Positions 23,839 through 36,983 are shown, counted from the first letter of the stretch. The stretch: 64,000 bases of DNA from Lepidurus packardi (GCA_023053545.1 JAKZAN010000004.1:7812001-7876000), one strand, 5' to 3'. Made by a program: numbers and translations. Notes: generated by a model not told the origin, from the letters alone.

Positions 23839-26105
23839 ATGGCTCTCGGGGTTCCTTTAACCATAGGTAAAATTTATTTTAAAGCTACGTTCTTCTTGAA
23901 CAGAACTATAGATACTGTCTACGACCTCTTTTTTAGGTGAAGGAAGTACTTTGCTCCTGATTTTGGTGTTAGCCATTCCGCCAGGTTGTTTCAGTGTGTG
24001 TGTGTTCGGTGCAAACAATACAGGAGCACTGGCAATAAGGAACTCGACAATCGTTAAGGAAATGGAAGGAATCTTAAACCAACTCTTTGAAAACGCCACT
24101 TTGAAAACGTTAGCCGTTTCCAATTTCAATCTATCGGCGCACATGGACAAAAAATACGCTGTGACAACGAATAATATCTTGAATTTTGTGGGCTATGGCA
24201 GACTTCTTTCGATTTCTTGGAATGTGGACACGAATGGCAAGTTCTCATTCTAATTCATTTTTTACTTTTATTTTTAATTACTTTTTCTGAGCAATTGACT
24301 TATAGGCACCACTGCCAATGTTTCCTTGCCTAATTTTATCATGACCGAATTCGTCAATCCGGTTCATAGCGTTTTGCAGACTATAGCCGTCAAGTACAGT
24401 TTTTCATATGGGATTTTCCGACCTAAAGTGCGCGAGTTCTACTTTACTGGCATTAATTTGCAAACGCTGGATACGACGTGTCTATCAGGTAAATGTGCTC
24501 AAGATTCAAGTTAGGAGAAAATAGTTTTCGTAAACTAGCCTAAAATACTAGGGAGCTTAATTGTCCTTCAAATGGTTCTGAATATCACTCACCGTGCTGT
24601 TTTTACAAACTACACCAGCACGGAATTTGCAACTTTGGCTACAATGCTAGAAAACAAAGTAAATATCTGAAATGATATGATCAATAATTTCTAGAAGATT
24701 GATTTAATATTTATGTTTGGGTGACCGTCAGCTTGACTCGCATTTCAGAGCAGCTAATTCAAAATATACTAATGATTTCGTGAGAGCTAACGTACTTAAC
24801 GAGACCCTAAGTTCTGCTAAAAGTGGTTACTTAGTTAATAGTTCCTGTCTGTACGTGGAATGCTATTTCTTTAACGAATCGCGTACTGCACTTGAAATCG
24901 AATCTTACATTGCATCACTAGCAATGAAAATGACTTATGACGATGGCAACAAGAGAATTGAATCGATAATTGCAAGAATTCAAGGGACTGGCGGTAACTC
25001 CTAATTCGATTACTTATAAAAAATCTATCAATTTCTGGTATGTGGGCCAAGCTTGGAATATATCATCTCTAAATATAACGTCAACGTTAGGAACCACTGT
25101 ATTAACCACGGAATACACTACAGTTTTGGAAAAAACAATAACTCAAAACACCACCAGCACTTTGCTACAAAATATTACAACCAGGTACGTATACTATTCC
25201 AGATAATGCACGTTTGCAATCATTAAAATGTTTCTGCAGTGTACTTTCAACTTTATCTTCCACCACAACTGGACTTTCATTACAAGCAAATGCTTATAAC
25301 TCGACTACTAATCCTCCTAATCTTACTTCAACCGCGTCACAACTTATTGGTACTTTAACAGCAGAACAACTAACAACTTCAGTTCCCATGAATCTCACTA
25401 ACGTGTCCGATTTAAACAATGCTACTGTTACCGTCTCTACTATTTCAATCGCTCAAACAACTAACACCCTAACTATAGCCTCCCTCCAGAATAGCACCGA
25501 TAACCTAACTACAACATTATTTCAGAATATTACTGATTCATCTAATGGTACTAGCCAGGCGGCTAATACTACAACTACTGGCCTTAATATGGGAGGCAAT
25601 ACTTCGACAGTTGACCCTAGCCTGGTGGGCAATACTTCCACTGCTGTTTCCCTTACGAATGTTAGTACTTCTAACGTAAGCTCACTTCAAGGCAACTCAA
25701 CTACACAGGCTTTACAGAAGAATGGTACAAACCCGACGGATAGCAATGGAGCTAATACCTTTGATCCCGACCCTTGGTTTCAAGCTATAGTACCGGTTGT
25801 GACCAAAGTGTATAACGGTAACATAGCTCATTTGGCTATAACTTCATTTACACGTAATTAATATGATATGTTTATGTAACGTATCAACAGATCGTGTGCT
25901 TATGAAACAAGTTGGAACTGTGGCACCACTGCTAGGAAAAGCTGTTTTCTATTCAATCACCATACCTACTGCAATTGGTGGGTTTTAAACTATAACTTGT
26001 CATACACTTCTTTTATTAACGATTTCTAAAGGTATGATTATGGCGATCGTCGGATGTTTGCTATGTTTGCAGACGGAATGGTTGGCTAGAATCTCGAAAG
26101 TCTAA
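23839..26105 (+). CDS. Array copy 7: mucin-like type I membrane protein
   Basis: Nine exons: 23839-23866 (28 nt), 23937-24236, 24306-24488, 24552-24658 (107 nt), 24732-24993, 25052-25184, 25240-25817, 25891-25977, 26032-26105; 583 codons plus TAA. A good type member. Signal LLLILVLAIPPGCFS, then VCVFGANNTGALAIRN, MEGILNQLFENAT, exon-2 end SISWNVDTN with a GC donor (aatg|gcaag). Exon 3: SLPNFIMTEFVNPVHSVL and FSYGIFRPK, ending LDTTCLSG. Exon 4 ends ATLATMLENK; exon 5 begins LDSHFRAANS, with NDFVRANVL. A small first stalk exon ends QNITTR, matched in copy 8. FDPDPWFQAIVPVVTKVYNG; DRVLMKQVGTVAPLLGK; FYSITIPTAIG; membrane exon GMIMAIVGCLLCLQTEWLAR with tail ISKV. Confidence 0.88.
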
Positions 26106-27177
26106 CTTCATTCTACATTTCCGTATCCACACTTACCACCTGTGTGATAAGTCTAGTGATATGAATACTGGTAGTTAACTAATGACTGAGAATTAAAATA
26201 AAAAGTACAACATTTTTGAAAGCACGATCGTGGTTGCTCTGAGCTGCCTGTAAGGTTTATAGATATAGTATTACTTTTGAAGTAATGATAACTACGGTAA
26301 GGTTTAGCTTCACTCAACAAAAGAATCGTGCCCACCTTCCTACTTGTTTGCAATTTTCCTACTATAGTACTGTAATGTGACACGACTGGCTCACAGGTTG
26401 TACACCATTAATTTTTCCCCCGATGGCACCAAGCGTAGGCCTAGGCCTATTACCATTATACACCTATTGTATACACCTTTACACGCAAATATACCTATTT
26501 AAAATTGTAGAATCCGGATCTTAAAAAATTCAAAATCAAGAACATACCGCTAAGATATAACGAAAAACCAAAAGGTTGCCGCTCACCATAAAAGCCATTT
26601 ATGCATTTCGCTGAGTAACGAAGTTTTCGTCAGGGAAGGGTGAATGCCGTTTAACCTTGCACTAACATATCAATAAATGTTGATTATGCCTTTGTCGATA
26701 AAACCCCATCGACCAGGGCACTAAAAAGACAACGGAGCTATAACTACTAAGACATTTATCTATAGAATATTATACATTCCCTAAACTCGTGAAGGAAAGC
26801 AACAGAATAGGGTATTTGGCGCCTTTCAGACTTGATCATTGGCTTGGAGCTTGACCGGCACCCGGCCTTGTTCTTCAGTATACCTATTAAAGGGGGAGTA
26901 AGGTTTAAAAATGAAAAAAAGTATATGTAGAAGAGATCAAATTACATGTTCTGGCTGAGGAACCCCTATGTCAATTATACATATAAGAGAGTAAATAATT
27001 ATTTAGCGGTTCAAACTTCGCCTCTTTCCCTGTAAATTTCAAATTTTCCTATACTTATAGCATTGGGGGACAGATGGCCGGAGGCCTAGCGCCTTTACCT
27101 ATCAGCGCATTCAAAACTAGTACAAAATAATTATCGAGAAGAGTGTTGGATATTGTTTTTTACTTTCTTCTGAAAAG
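26106..27177. other. Intergenic: copy 7 to relic
   Basis: No exon recognised in about 1.07 kb. A short palindromic taggcctaggccta lies at 26436-26449. Confidence 0.5.
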
Positions 27178-27475
27178 GTACCATAGTTCTCTTGTCAATA
27201 CCCAAGGATTTGGTTTACGCAGCTGAGTTTTCCGATCTCAACAGCAGAGAATTTGACATTTTTGCTGACATGTTAGAAAGGGCGGCAATTCATTAACATC
27301 CGTTTCGTTTTCAAATCAAGAGCGCAAATGTTCTTTTTTTCTGGTTAGTTTGACCCTTTTCACAGGATCAATTCGATTTGCAACAGCAGCTTCGCAAGAG
27401 TTAACGTCCTTTATGTAGCTACAGATACAGCTTCCAAAATCGTATGGCCCATATGGAGGTTCATATCATTGGTAT
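27178..27475 (+). pseudogene. Relic of array exons 4 and 5
   Basis: 27178-27284 is exactly 107 nt and reads G-T-I-V-L-L-S-I-P then E-F-D-I-F-A-D-M-L-E-R-A, the exon-4 pattern of copies 9-11. Its donor is gcggca instead of gcggta. From 27349, after ttag, FDPFHRINSI and SFARVNVLYV match exon 5 (FDQFYRIKST and FARANVLSL of copy 9), and the match decays at the expected MEVH position. No exons 1-3, stalk or membrane exons flank it. A dead fragment of a lost copy. Confidence 0.85.
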
Positions 27476-29239
27476 AGTAGATATGTTGCATGCTTTTCTT
27501 GAAAGTGGATCCTCTTCTTCCAAGCCAGCAAAAGTATAAATGGCAAGGCTGGCCATCGTATTAAGGTTCGTTTGGGTGAAATTCTGTTCGTTCACCATCG
27601 GAACGTTCCTCAAGATTTGACATTGTTTTTGTGTTATAACAATTTTTTGTACTAAGCACACCTTAATTCTGAACCCAAAACTATTAGTGTGGAAGCGTCT
27701 ACCTGAGCTGTTAATACACAATGACACTGCAATCGATATTGTGATAGAAGTTTATCACTACCATAAAATACTTGGAGATAAACATTTCATGTATATCTTT
27801 AATGTGCATTTCTTACTTACCATTCACTATAGCATACCATAATACTTACCCAACAGTAATTTTTGGGCTAAAAACATACTTTCGGATATAGTTCACATTC
27901 TATGTCAAGCTTCTCTAACGCAAGTCGCTAGAAGACCCGAAAGCGCATCAGGATGTCAATTTTCCACAAGCACCTGCAACTAAAAGAAGTTTAAATCTAA
28001 GTTACTTTGAATAAAGGTCTACATAAAAAACTGCAAAAAAATGTAAGGAATATAACCATATAACTGATCTGATCTCAGAATATATGTCTGATCACAGAAC
28101 TCGATAGATCACGTTATCACAAATGGACAAGAGGCGCTTTTTTAATCTATTTCTAATCGTTATTTTGACACTGAGTAGGTGAGTGCTTAAGCGTGAACGA
28201 CGAACAAAAGGTCCGGTTCACTATGTATAGCGAACAGCACAGGCAATGTTTAACCCCCCGTGGTTTAACCATTTGTTTTGTCGGCCTGCTTACTCGCTGT
28301 TTCATCGCGAAAGATAATAAACTGAACAAGGACGAATCATAGTTCTGTTACCCATCTCGCACACATGCACTAGAAAAAGAGATGAGTATTTTGGATAGGT
28401 ATTATGGGCCGCCTTCATTGTGTGTAACGCAGTTAGTCGTCCCGTCCATACTGTATTAATAATTGAGATAAACCACGTTTCTCATCTTGCTCAACATTCT
28501 GTTACTAACGGTCTCTTCTCTTCCACTGAAACCGTCAAATAACTTATGCCTTGCTTTCTGGACTCGGGAAACATAAAAGTCTGGGCAAACTCCGTGTTAC
28601 AGACAAGTCCGTAAGACCGGTTTCCCTACACAACCGCACCGAAACTAGCCGTAGGCCCCCCTATACCGAAGCACATAGGTATAGGTTGATTGCGAAACCA
28701 TCTCCCCTTTCTTCCTGCAAACTGAGAAAAAACGATCGTTCCTTTGCAGAAGTGATGACAAACAGTCCTGCTAGATGTATTGTTATAGTTTTATTCCTCA
28801 ACTTTCAATTCCGTTATATTCTTAAGTACGTGGCAATAAAGTGATTGATCGAGAACCGAACCCAATGTTACTAGAACCAGGTAACACCCGGTGTCAGCGC
28901 ACCCATCCAATATTCGATTAAAGCGATGCAAAATCCGCCTACAACGATAGGCAAACGGGTTACTATACAGTATACCGGCTATGTTTTGCACATAATGAAG
29001 CACGTGTTGTTTTTTTTCGTAGTAGGGTGTGAATGGAACCAAAGTGGTACCCCCTAATAGCCAAGTCAGTTAATCCATCCTCTTTTACCGTCAAAAGTAA
29101 ACAAGAACAACATCAGGACTTTTTTGTCATCAGCTCAGAAATTTCGGATACTTTTTTGCCTCTGGTAAGAAATTAATGGCGCAGTATAGCGATATGTTAA
29201 AGATTAGCGAAATCAAAGATCGACTGAGGGTAGATCGCG
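27476..29239. other. Intergenic: relic to copy 8
   Basis: About 1.8 kb without a recognisable exon, RNA gene or mobile element; the rest of the lost copy may have decayed here. Confidence 0.5.
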
Positions 29240-29272
29240 CATTCCATTGTGAGAACCTGACTGATAACTATC
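29240..29272 (+). promoter_or_regulatory. Conserved upstream block, copy 8
   Basis: CATTCCATTGTGAGAACC followed by tgactgataactatc, 41 bp before the ATG; preceded by ctgaggg as in copy 6. Confidence 0.55.
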
Positions 29273-29280
29273 GCTAGACC

Positions 29281-31363
29281 ATGGCTCTCTGGTTTCCTTC
29301 TGTTGGCGGTATGTATTTATTTAAATTGGAATCAAACTAAATAACTCTCCTTTGATTTACAATCCTCTTAACAATAGCATAATATTGTGAATGATATTGG
29401 TAATAACTTCGATGTCCTTTTTAGGCAAAAGAAAAATTTTACTTCTGATATTGTTGTTAGCCATTCCGCAACACTGTTTCTCTGAATGCGTGTTTGGTGC
29501 AAATAATACGAAGGCACTGGTTTTAAGGAACATCATTATCGTTTCGGAAATGAACGCCGCGTTATTCCAGTTTTACGAGAACGCTACTCTAGAAACGTCA
29601 GCTTTTAATTTCAACCTGTCCACGCACATGGAGGAACGGCATAATGTAACTATACTAAACATGCTAAACTTTACGCGATACGGTAAACTTCTACAAATTG
29701 ACTGGGTTGCTGAAACGCAAGGTAATATTTGATTCATATTATTCCTGTTGACAGCTTCTGAGAAACTAAATTTATAGACGTAGTTGACAACAAATTATTG
29801 TCTAATCTGATCCTAAACTGGTTTATCAACCCTGTGCACAGTGCTTTGCAAAAAATAGCAATGAAGTACCGATTCTCATATGGAATATTCCGACCTAAAA
29901 TGAAAGATTTCTACTTCACCGGTATAGAATTTGTAAGGGTGGACACAAATTGCCTAGCAGGTTAGAAATGCAATATGCATAGTTATGTGAATTGATCAAT
30001 GCTCTTTATATTAGGGGTTGTAATTATCAATGACATGGAACTGAGTATGCCATATATGGATGAATTTACAAACACTAACAGCACTGAATTTGCAACTTTA
30101 GCCACAATGTTAGAAATAGCGGTAAACCTTTAATGTTGCGATATATGCAATTGACAGCAAATAATAGTAATTAATGTTTGTGGACGATCTTTAGCTTGAT
30201 TCGCATTTCAGAGGAAATAGTTCACCTTACACCAATGACTTTGTGAGAGTCAACGTACTTAGCGTCTCGGCAAGCAACGGTAGTACAATTTATGGTACTA
30301 CGGTTAATCCAAATGTGGAAGTGGAATTCTACTTTCTCAATAAATCGCGGAGCAAAGTCGAAATCGAGCCCTATCTTGAATTACTACCAAGCATGTCTTA
30401 TGACGACGGGAAAACCAAGGTTGATTTGGTAATCGCCACGAGAACCGACGAAAATGGCCGTAATTCTCGAATTAAATTTTTATGTAAAAATCTAAGATAA
30501 TGTTTCTGAGGTAAGTTTGGAGTAGTTCATCATTAACATCAGAAACAACAACTTTCGTCACAGAAGACACAACAGTATTGGCAACTACAATTGACTCCAG
30601 TACTTTGTTGGAGAGTACTATTAGAAGGTACATATACCCGGACACGAGTACTGATTTTTCTGCTTTAACTTTCTTTTGTTCATAACCTAGCGAATTTTCA
30701 ACAACACAACAACCAAGAATTTCAATCCCTGATGATTTTACTAACATTTCTCTGCTAAACAACAATAGTTTTACCATCTCTACAGTTTCAAGTATTTCTA
30801 TCGACATGACTACTGACGTTTTGACTACAGATTCCATTCCGAGCAATACCGACAAACCAACAAGCTTACCCCAGAATATTAGTGCTTCAACTGCTGATTC
30901 TCGTACTTCATTAACAATAAACTTCTTTCCTAACGCCAGTACTATAGAATTTGGCTTCTTTCAAAGCACTTCTGCTCCTCACGCTCTACCAATGAATGGC
31001 ACAGAATCACTGAATAACAATGGAACAACTACGTTTGATCCAGACCCTTTATTCATGGCTGCAGTGCCACTAATTCCCAAAGTATATAACGGTAAAATCC
31101 CTTTACTTTAAATCGTTAGTTAAGTAATACGAATTACTACTTAATTCGGGAAGATCGTGTCTTAATCGGTGGAAAAGTTGGAACTATGGCTCCATTGCTA
31201 CAGAAATCCCTTTTCTATCGGATCACAATACCTGCTGCGATTGGTGGGTTTCGGATATAATTCGTCTTCTTTGTAATCGTTTGTATAACAGTTTGTTCGC
31301 TTTCTAGGTATGATTGCGACTATCGTGGTCTGTTTGGTCTGTTTTCAAATAATTTTCAACTAG
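29281..31363 (+). CDS. Array copy 8: mucin-like type I membrane protein, short tail
   Basis: Exons 29281-29308 (28 nt), 29425-29721, 29778-29960, 30015-30121 (107 nt), 30195-30459, 30543-30627, 30691-31091, 31154-31243, 31308-31363; 503 codons plus TAG. Close sister of copy 7: ILLLILLLAIPQHCFS, ECVFGANNTKALVLRN, FSYGIFRPKMKDFYFTGI, STEFATLATMLEIA, LDSHFRGNSS, NDFVRVNVLSVS, EFYFLNKSRS. Intron 2 has a normal GT donor here. The stalk is the shortest of this subgroup and shares GFFQST with the 22.3-kb pseudogene. Motif FDPDPLFMAAVPLIPKVYNG has a proline in place of the usual T. The last exon stops at V-C-F-Q-I-I-F-N, so the usual E/D-W and basic residues after the membrane segment are missing; 18 nt shorter than in copy 7. 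Confidence 0.84.
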
Positions 31364-31849
31364 GTGCTCGAAAGTTATTTGTCTTGCTCATTTCAACCTT
31401 TGTAGCTGTGTGACTATTGTTGCGGTGTAAGCATTTAAAAGTTATGTGATGCTTAGTTATTAAAATACACGCAATTTTACCGCAGGTTTTGATTTCTGTT
31501 ATTGAAATTCTACACCAATAATGCATCTGATTCTATTTTAGTATCATATTTTTATCGTTTAGGTCAATATTTTTGCTATCATGTATTTTACTATCATGTT
31601 TTTAACGTTTAGGTCGATAAAAGGATCGACCAATGGATTGGATAACGGTAGGAAAAGTCCAGGTAGGAAAAGTATGTCAATTTCGTGGAAGGGTATAAGT
31701 ACCAGGGGCACAGTGTCTTACCTCGTCCCAGTTGTAGGCCTGCAGTCGAGTTTGAAGTGTCAATACTAACCCTGTTTTCTTGTAACATAATAACCCCCGC
31801 AAAGTCAGTTCGTTCGTTGACTGCTAAACGGTACACAGGGAGTAAAATT
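31364..31849. other. Intergenic: copies 8 to 9
   Basis: Contains a local duplication of ttttatcgtttaggtc and tttaacgtttaggtcgat at about 31550-31618. No exon recognised. Confidence 0.5.
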
Positions 31850-34221
31850 ATGTGTGCAACAACTCCTTTCATCTTTGGTACGTGTAAAAATTAGAAATAC
31901 TGTGCCTACTTCTAGACTATTAAAAACTGATGTCAATTCTACTTGAATCTCCAGGAGGAAGTTTTCGAAAAGTTGTGGTTGTGTTAACAATTCACGCTTT
32001 ACAACTAAGCTCCGGTAATGTATGCACATTCGGTCCAAATAATATAGGCGACTTGGACTTCAGGAATAGAACTCTGGTGAGGATTTTAAACAACGAAATA
32101 TACAAAAAGACGATAGAGGCTACAACACAAATTCTAAGCGTTTCGACATTCAACTTAACGAGCTTTTACGTACTCAATCAGTTGAATATTAATGACCTGG
32201 TGCAATACGTAACACAAGGGAATTTGCTCGCTGTGGACTGGCTGAATGAAACTAGAGGCAAGCGTTATTTTTCAAAGTTAGTAGTAACAATTCAAACTAA
32301 TAAATAAGCCTTGTCATTAGCTTACCAAAGTACTGAAGATTTACCATCATATATCGTTCATGAATATGTCAATCATATTCACAATAAAATGTCCAACTAC
32401 ACGGAAATGTACGGTTTTTCGATGGGGTTATACAGACCGAAACAATACCAATTTGGCTTCATGGGAATCATAAACCAAACTACCACAGATCTAGTGAAAT
32501 GCTTCTCAGGTACAAAAAGCAAGCAAGGCTTTTGGTATGGCTTTTTTGTATTAATCCGCCATATTACGGGAAAGCAGGAACCATTGTTGTGCTGTCAATA
32601 CCTACAAATGCGATTTACAAACCGGCGTTCGCCAACCAAAATAGCACAGAATTTGCTATATTTGCTAACATGATAGAAGCTGCGGTAACAATTGGAAGTT
32701 TAATTTTTATACGCGACGCCTTTTTTAACTAATTTGTAATTGTTACTGGTGGGGGTCAGTTTGACCAGTTTTATAGGATCAAGTCAACTTATAGTAACGA
32801 CTTTGCACGAGCTAACGTCTTATCTCTAGTCGAAGCATCCAAAAGCGTGACAGTCAAAATGGAAGTCCACCTACTTAGTATGCTCGCTATACCGAATGAC
32901 ATCAAAGTGTACTCCGAAAAAAACTTCCGAAGTATACCACTCATGATTTATATTATCAACGGGGTCAAGACTAACGTCTCGATAAATCCAACGAACCAAG
33001 AAACCTTCGCGACCATCTCTAGTATTGAACGTATTGTTAAAAAAATATTTTTGTAGCTACGTTTCTGTCAGGTGCCTACTATAATGTATCAATGCTGTTT
33101 GCAATTCTCAATGCAACAAGTTTGACGACTGCCTCAACCGCTGTCCCTAACTTAACCAATACGACACTGGAAATATCCACCACAAGGTACTATGTAATAA
33201 CAGAATTAGGAAGTTATTTATCAATTCTGCATGCAAACTAAAACTTTACAGAACACATTGTATATCAAATTTCAGTCCAAGACATTTTTCCGTTACTATT
33301 TTCTTATTTTTTTTAGAAAAAATACGTCAGAAATATTTGTTCTAGAGAATTTATCGTTTCACTAATGGGTTCTGACTAACTTAAGTTTCTATTCTTCTAT
33401 AGCTCGAGCACCAGTCCGTCTGCACTGTTTCAAATTCTAACCAATGCAACGACCCAAATTACCTCCACGGCCCAAGAAGCTACTCTCAATTTATCAACAC
33501 TTAACGGGATTGTAGCGAACAATTCAACCTTAGCGAGTTCTGCCTTGACTTCACCCTTGAATTTAACCACATCGACCACGATGGCGAATCTTTCGACGCT
33601 GAATACTAATATCTCCACATTAAATCCTACTGTCACCACAACAAGCGCTAATAATTCCATTATCCTAGCTTCTATCAACGTACTGAGCAACGCTACTACT
33701 ATTGCATCTGCTATCCTTAATGAAACATCTCGAAGCACCTTGCCTGCAAATGTTACAACAAACTCTCCATCGAGCACCACGAGCGCGCTGAATAGCTTGA
33801 CTGTGAAGGGCAGCAGCACAAATTCTGCTTCTACAAGGACGACGATGAAGCTCACAAAAGGAACAGTTACATTTGACCCGGATCCTTGGTTCCAAGCGGA
33901 AGTCCCTGTAGTTACGAAAGTTTATAACGGTACTATTTTCAATGAAATTCTTTTCATTTAATGATTTTCCTCCTTTTAGACAAAGTACTTATGAAAAATC
34001 AGCCTCAACCTTCAAACCCGATGATGATAAAGGCGGCATTTCTTAGTATTACATTACCCACAGCAATTGGTAAAGCGATAATTATTGCAATTGGTTCGGT
34101 GGAAAATATTAATATATTTTATTATACTTATTTTCGATGCATTGCAGGGTTAATCGCAGCTGTCATCTGCTGTATGTTCTTATTACAAGTGAATTGCCTT
34201 GTCAAACCTATAAAAGGATAA
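31850..34221 (+). CDS. Array copy 9: mucin-like type I membrane protein
   Basis: Exons 31850-31877 (28 nt), 31955-32257, 32321-32509, 32578-32684 (107 nt), 32760-33021, 33057-33186, 33403-33929, 33980-34069, 34148-34221; 569 codons plus TAA. The start at 31850 (MCATTPFIF) was preferred over the ATG at 31930, which lies inside intron 1 by comparison with other copies. Exon 2 opens VCTFGPNNIGDLDFRN and ends with a GC donor (agag|gcaag). Exon 3 has FSMGLYRPKQYQFGFMG instead of GIFRP. Exon 4: TIVVLSIPTN and STEFAIFANMIEAA. Exon 5: FDQFYRIKST, NDFARANVLS, KMEVHLLS. Stalk rich in N-x-T/S sequons (STLNTNIST). FDPDPWFQAEVPVVTKVYNG; DKVLMKNQ; FLSITLPTAIG; membrane exon GLIAAVICCMFLLQVNC with tail LVKPIKG. 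With copies 10 and 11 it forms a subgroup. Confidence 0.85.
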
Positions 34222-35052
34222 TTAGCCATGTTAACCATCAATTTCTGGGATTGACCTTGAGAATGTGATTGTATTGGATCCAAAACAAAATGTTTCTCAA
34301 ATTTTAAGCTTCATTTTGAAGATAATCACTAATACCTTTAGAATCACTGTGTACTTTTAGTTCCTATGCTATGTTCTTGAAATTATTATTCTATAGTTTT
34401 CATTAAACAGTATGACCTGACTTTATATTCCCTTACCCATTATTATCATAAAGTTGGAATAATAGGAAAGGTTAGAAAAGATTTAACGGTATCGTTCGCT
34501 TCCTCCCCAAGTTTGAACCAACCGGTCAATGACTCTAATGCGCCTCACGGTAGTAACCCACAAACACTGGTTAAAGAAAAATATGTATTTTGTATTTGGA
34601 AATAAAACGATCCATTCACGTGTTAATTATTGCAAATTTTTGATAACTTTTAAAAACGAAAATATAGATTTTATTTGCTTAACTGCTTCTGTATTATTAT
34701 AGAAGCCAAACTATATTGTCCCAGACTTACTATCTAAGCGAGTTTGCTTTTGAACTTCGTAGCCTTCGATTTATCCCAGACTATTGCTCCTTTGCGACGC
34801 GGTTATACTCACGCATAGCAAAAGCCGATAACAAGGTAGCTTAATAGTTATGTCGATACCCTCGTTAAGATTATGCAGAGTAAAGTTATGAAGCTATTCT
34901 CTGTAAACGGATAAAACAGTCATGCCCAGAAAGAATTCACCGTCATGTGACTTCCAAAACTTTTGGAAATAGTTCTTAGCTAGCTTAGGTCAGTGATTGC
35001 AGGGCAAATCCTGTCATTTGGTCCCCGATGTTAACAAGGGATACAAGAAACA
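34222..35052. other. Intergenic: copies 9 to 10
   Basis: A/T-rich, no exon or element recognised. Confidence 0.5.
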
Positions 35053-36983
35053 ATGAGTACACGACCATCTTTCTCATTGGGTACATTATTTTCCTTAATT
35101 AAAGACTTGTCCTATTTTTTAATGTTATCATACAGGGGGAGGTGTGTTACTGATGGTGACGGTGGTAGCAATCGGCCACGTAACTTCCGGGCAAGTGTGC
35201 GAATTTGGTGCGAACAACACGAAAGATTTAGTCCTTCGGAATCAGACCTTCGTCAACTATACGAACAACGATTTATTTTACCAGACGACATTTACAACCC
35301 AACAGATTTTGAACGTTTCTACTTTTAACTTGACAGGATATATGTTACTGAATTTGGGACTAAATCCTCAGAACCTTAGCTACTTTGTCAGCTTTGGGCA
35401 GTTTTTCCAACTCAACTGGACGGCAATAACCTTAAGTAAACTTAAATATTAAGTCTTAGAATAACACATGGCAAAGTTCTGTTCACATTAGATTATAGTT
35501 CAAAAGTGTCTTTGCCGTCTTACATTAACGATATTTACGTTAATTCGGTCCATGCGAGAATGCAGTTGTACGCCAACGTGTACCGTTTCTCACGGGGAAT
35601 ATATAGACCTAATTTGCCAGATTTCCATTATTACGGCATCAACATTAGCTCTACTGGTGCAAAATTATGGATCAGTTGTACAGCAGGTAATATGGTAAGA
35701 AGAATGTATATAATAGCTCTAAGCACCAGTGTTAAAACAGGTAGTCGTGTTGTTCTTTCAATCCCTACCAATCTGCCTTACTTCACGTCGCTAACTGGCA
35801 ATAGCACGGATTTTGCTGCCTTTGCCACTATGATTGAAACATCGGTAATTGCACCACTGAAAATCAATAACGAATTGTGCCTTAAATAACTGGTCTGGCG
35901 TTAGTTTGATCAATTTTTCAGAGGAGCCCAGTCGAATTTTAGTAACGACTTTGTGCGAGTGAACTTACTTAGTATCAGCCACGATTTTTCGTCAAGATCT
36001 TTGCTTTTCAATTTCAACGGAAATGTTGTTGCCCTTATCGAGTTATATTTTATACGCCTACATCCGTCCAGCTACATAAGAAGCTATGTCGTAAATAACA
36101 TTGGTCTTCTACCACCTTTAACCTTCATTGGGAGTGAAAAATTTGCCGTTTCTATAAACGCAACAGGCATTACGGCTGTCGAGAATAATATTACAAGTAA
36201 CTTCAAGATGATTAAAAAAATAATAAACTATATAGTTAAGAATTTTTTTCCGAATTCTTGCAAACTCCGCAAAACTAACTTGTCCCAATGAATTATTAGC
36301 ATCAACAATTGCACCCACTACCTTAACCACTGAAATTGTGACGAATTCTTCATCTACAACTGACTTGACCCTTTCATCTCAGCTTCTCACAGAGAGGTAA
36401 ATGGTAAAACCTTGTTAAATTTAAGTGTAACTAATGAATAGTATCGATTCCATAGCTCAACGTTTCTACAGCTCAACGCATCAACGTCTTCAATTAATAC
36501 TACGCCTACTATCACTACTAGTAGTATCCAAAATTCAACTTCTACTTTGAACTCAGGAAATACTACTGTAAGCGGTGTTCCCTCAGTCACTCCAGCAAGT
36601 ACCGAGATGATTACATTCGATGCAGATCCTCTTTTTTTAGCTGTGGCACCCGTTCTTAAAAAAAAATTCAACGGTAAACAACTACAAGAACCTAACTTCT
36701 ACAAGACTTTCTAAACATGAAATGTATTAATCGATTATAATTCAGACCCGGCAATGTTGCCTAAAAGTCTGCAGGCCGGTATGAGCGTTGCTGTGGACGA
36801 CCGGCACTTTTCAGTACAGAGAGGACTTTACAACATCGCAATTCCTGCCGCAGCTGGTAACAATATTACGAAACTTACAAAAAGCCTGTTTTAACAACCT
36901 TATCTGCTGAAGGAATGATTGGCGCCATCATTGGTCTAATGGTATGCCTACAAGCTGACTGGCTAGGCAAGTTGCAGAAGTAA
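35053..36983 (+). CDS. Array copy 10: mucin-like type I membrane protein, short stalk
   Basis: Exons 35053-35080 (28 nt), 35136-35435, 35492-35686, 35741-35844, 35905-36196, 36300-36396, 36456-36673, 36746-36856, 36913-36983; 471 codons plus TAA. Signal VLLMVTVVAIGHVTSG; EFGANNTKDLVLRNQT is shared almost word for word with copy 11 (DFGTNNTKDLVLRNQT). FSRGIYRPNLPDFHYYGI in exon 3; exon 4 is 104 nt (one codon shorter) with RVVLSIPTN and FAAFATMIETS; exon 5 FDQFFRGAQSN, NDFVRVNLLS, ALIELYFIR. The Ser/Thr stalk is only about 90 residues. Motif FDADPLFLAVAPVLKKKFNG is the most divergent intact version. The following exon is 21 nt longer than usual (DPAMLPKSLQAG then YNIAIPAAAG). Membrane exon GMIGAIIGLMVCLQADWLGK with tail LQK. 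Confidence 0.84.

Noticed and set aside
26436..26449. Palindrome taggcctaggccta
   Set aside because: Single short palindrome without repeats or element borders.
31930..31954. ATG at 31930 as start of copy 9
   Set aside because: In frame with exon 2, but the 28-nt exon at 31850-31877 and the CCAG acceptor at 31951-31954 fit the family plan better.
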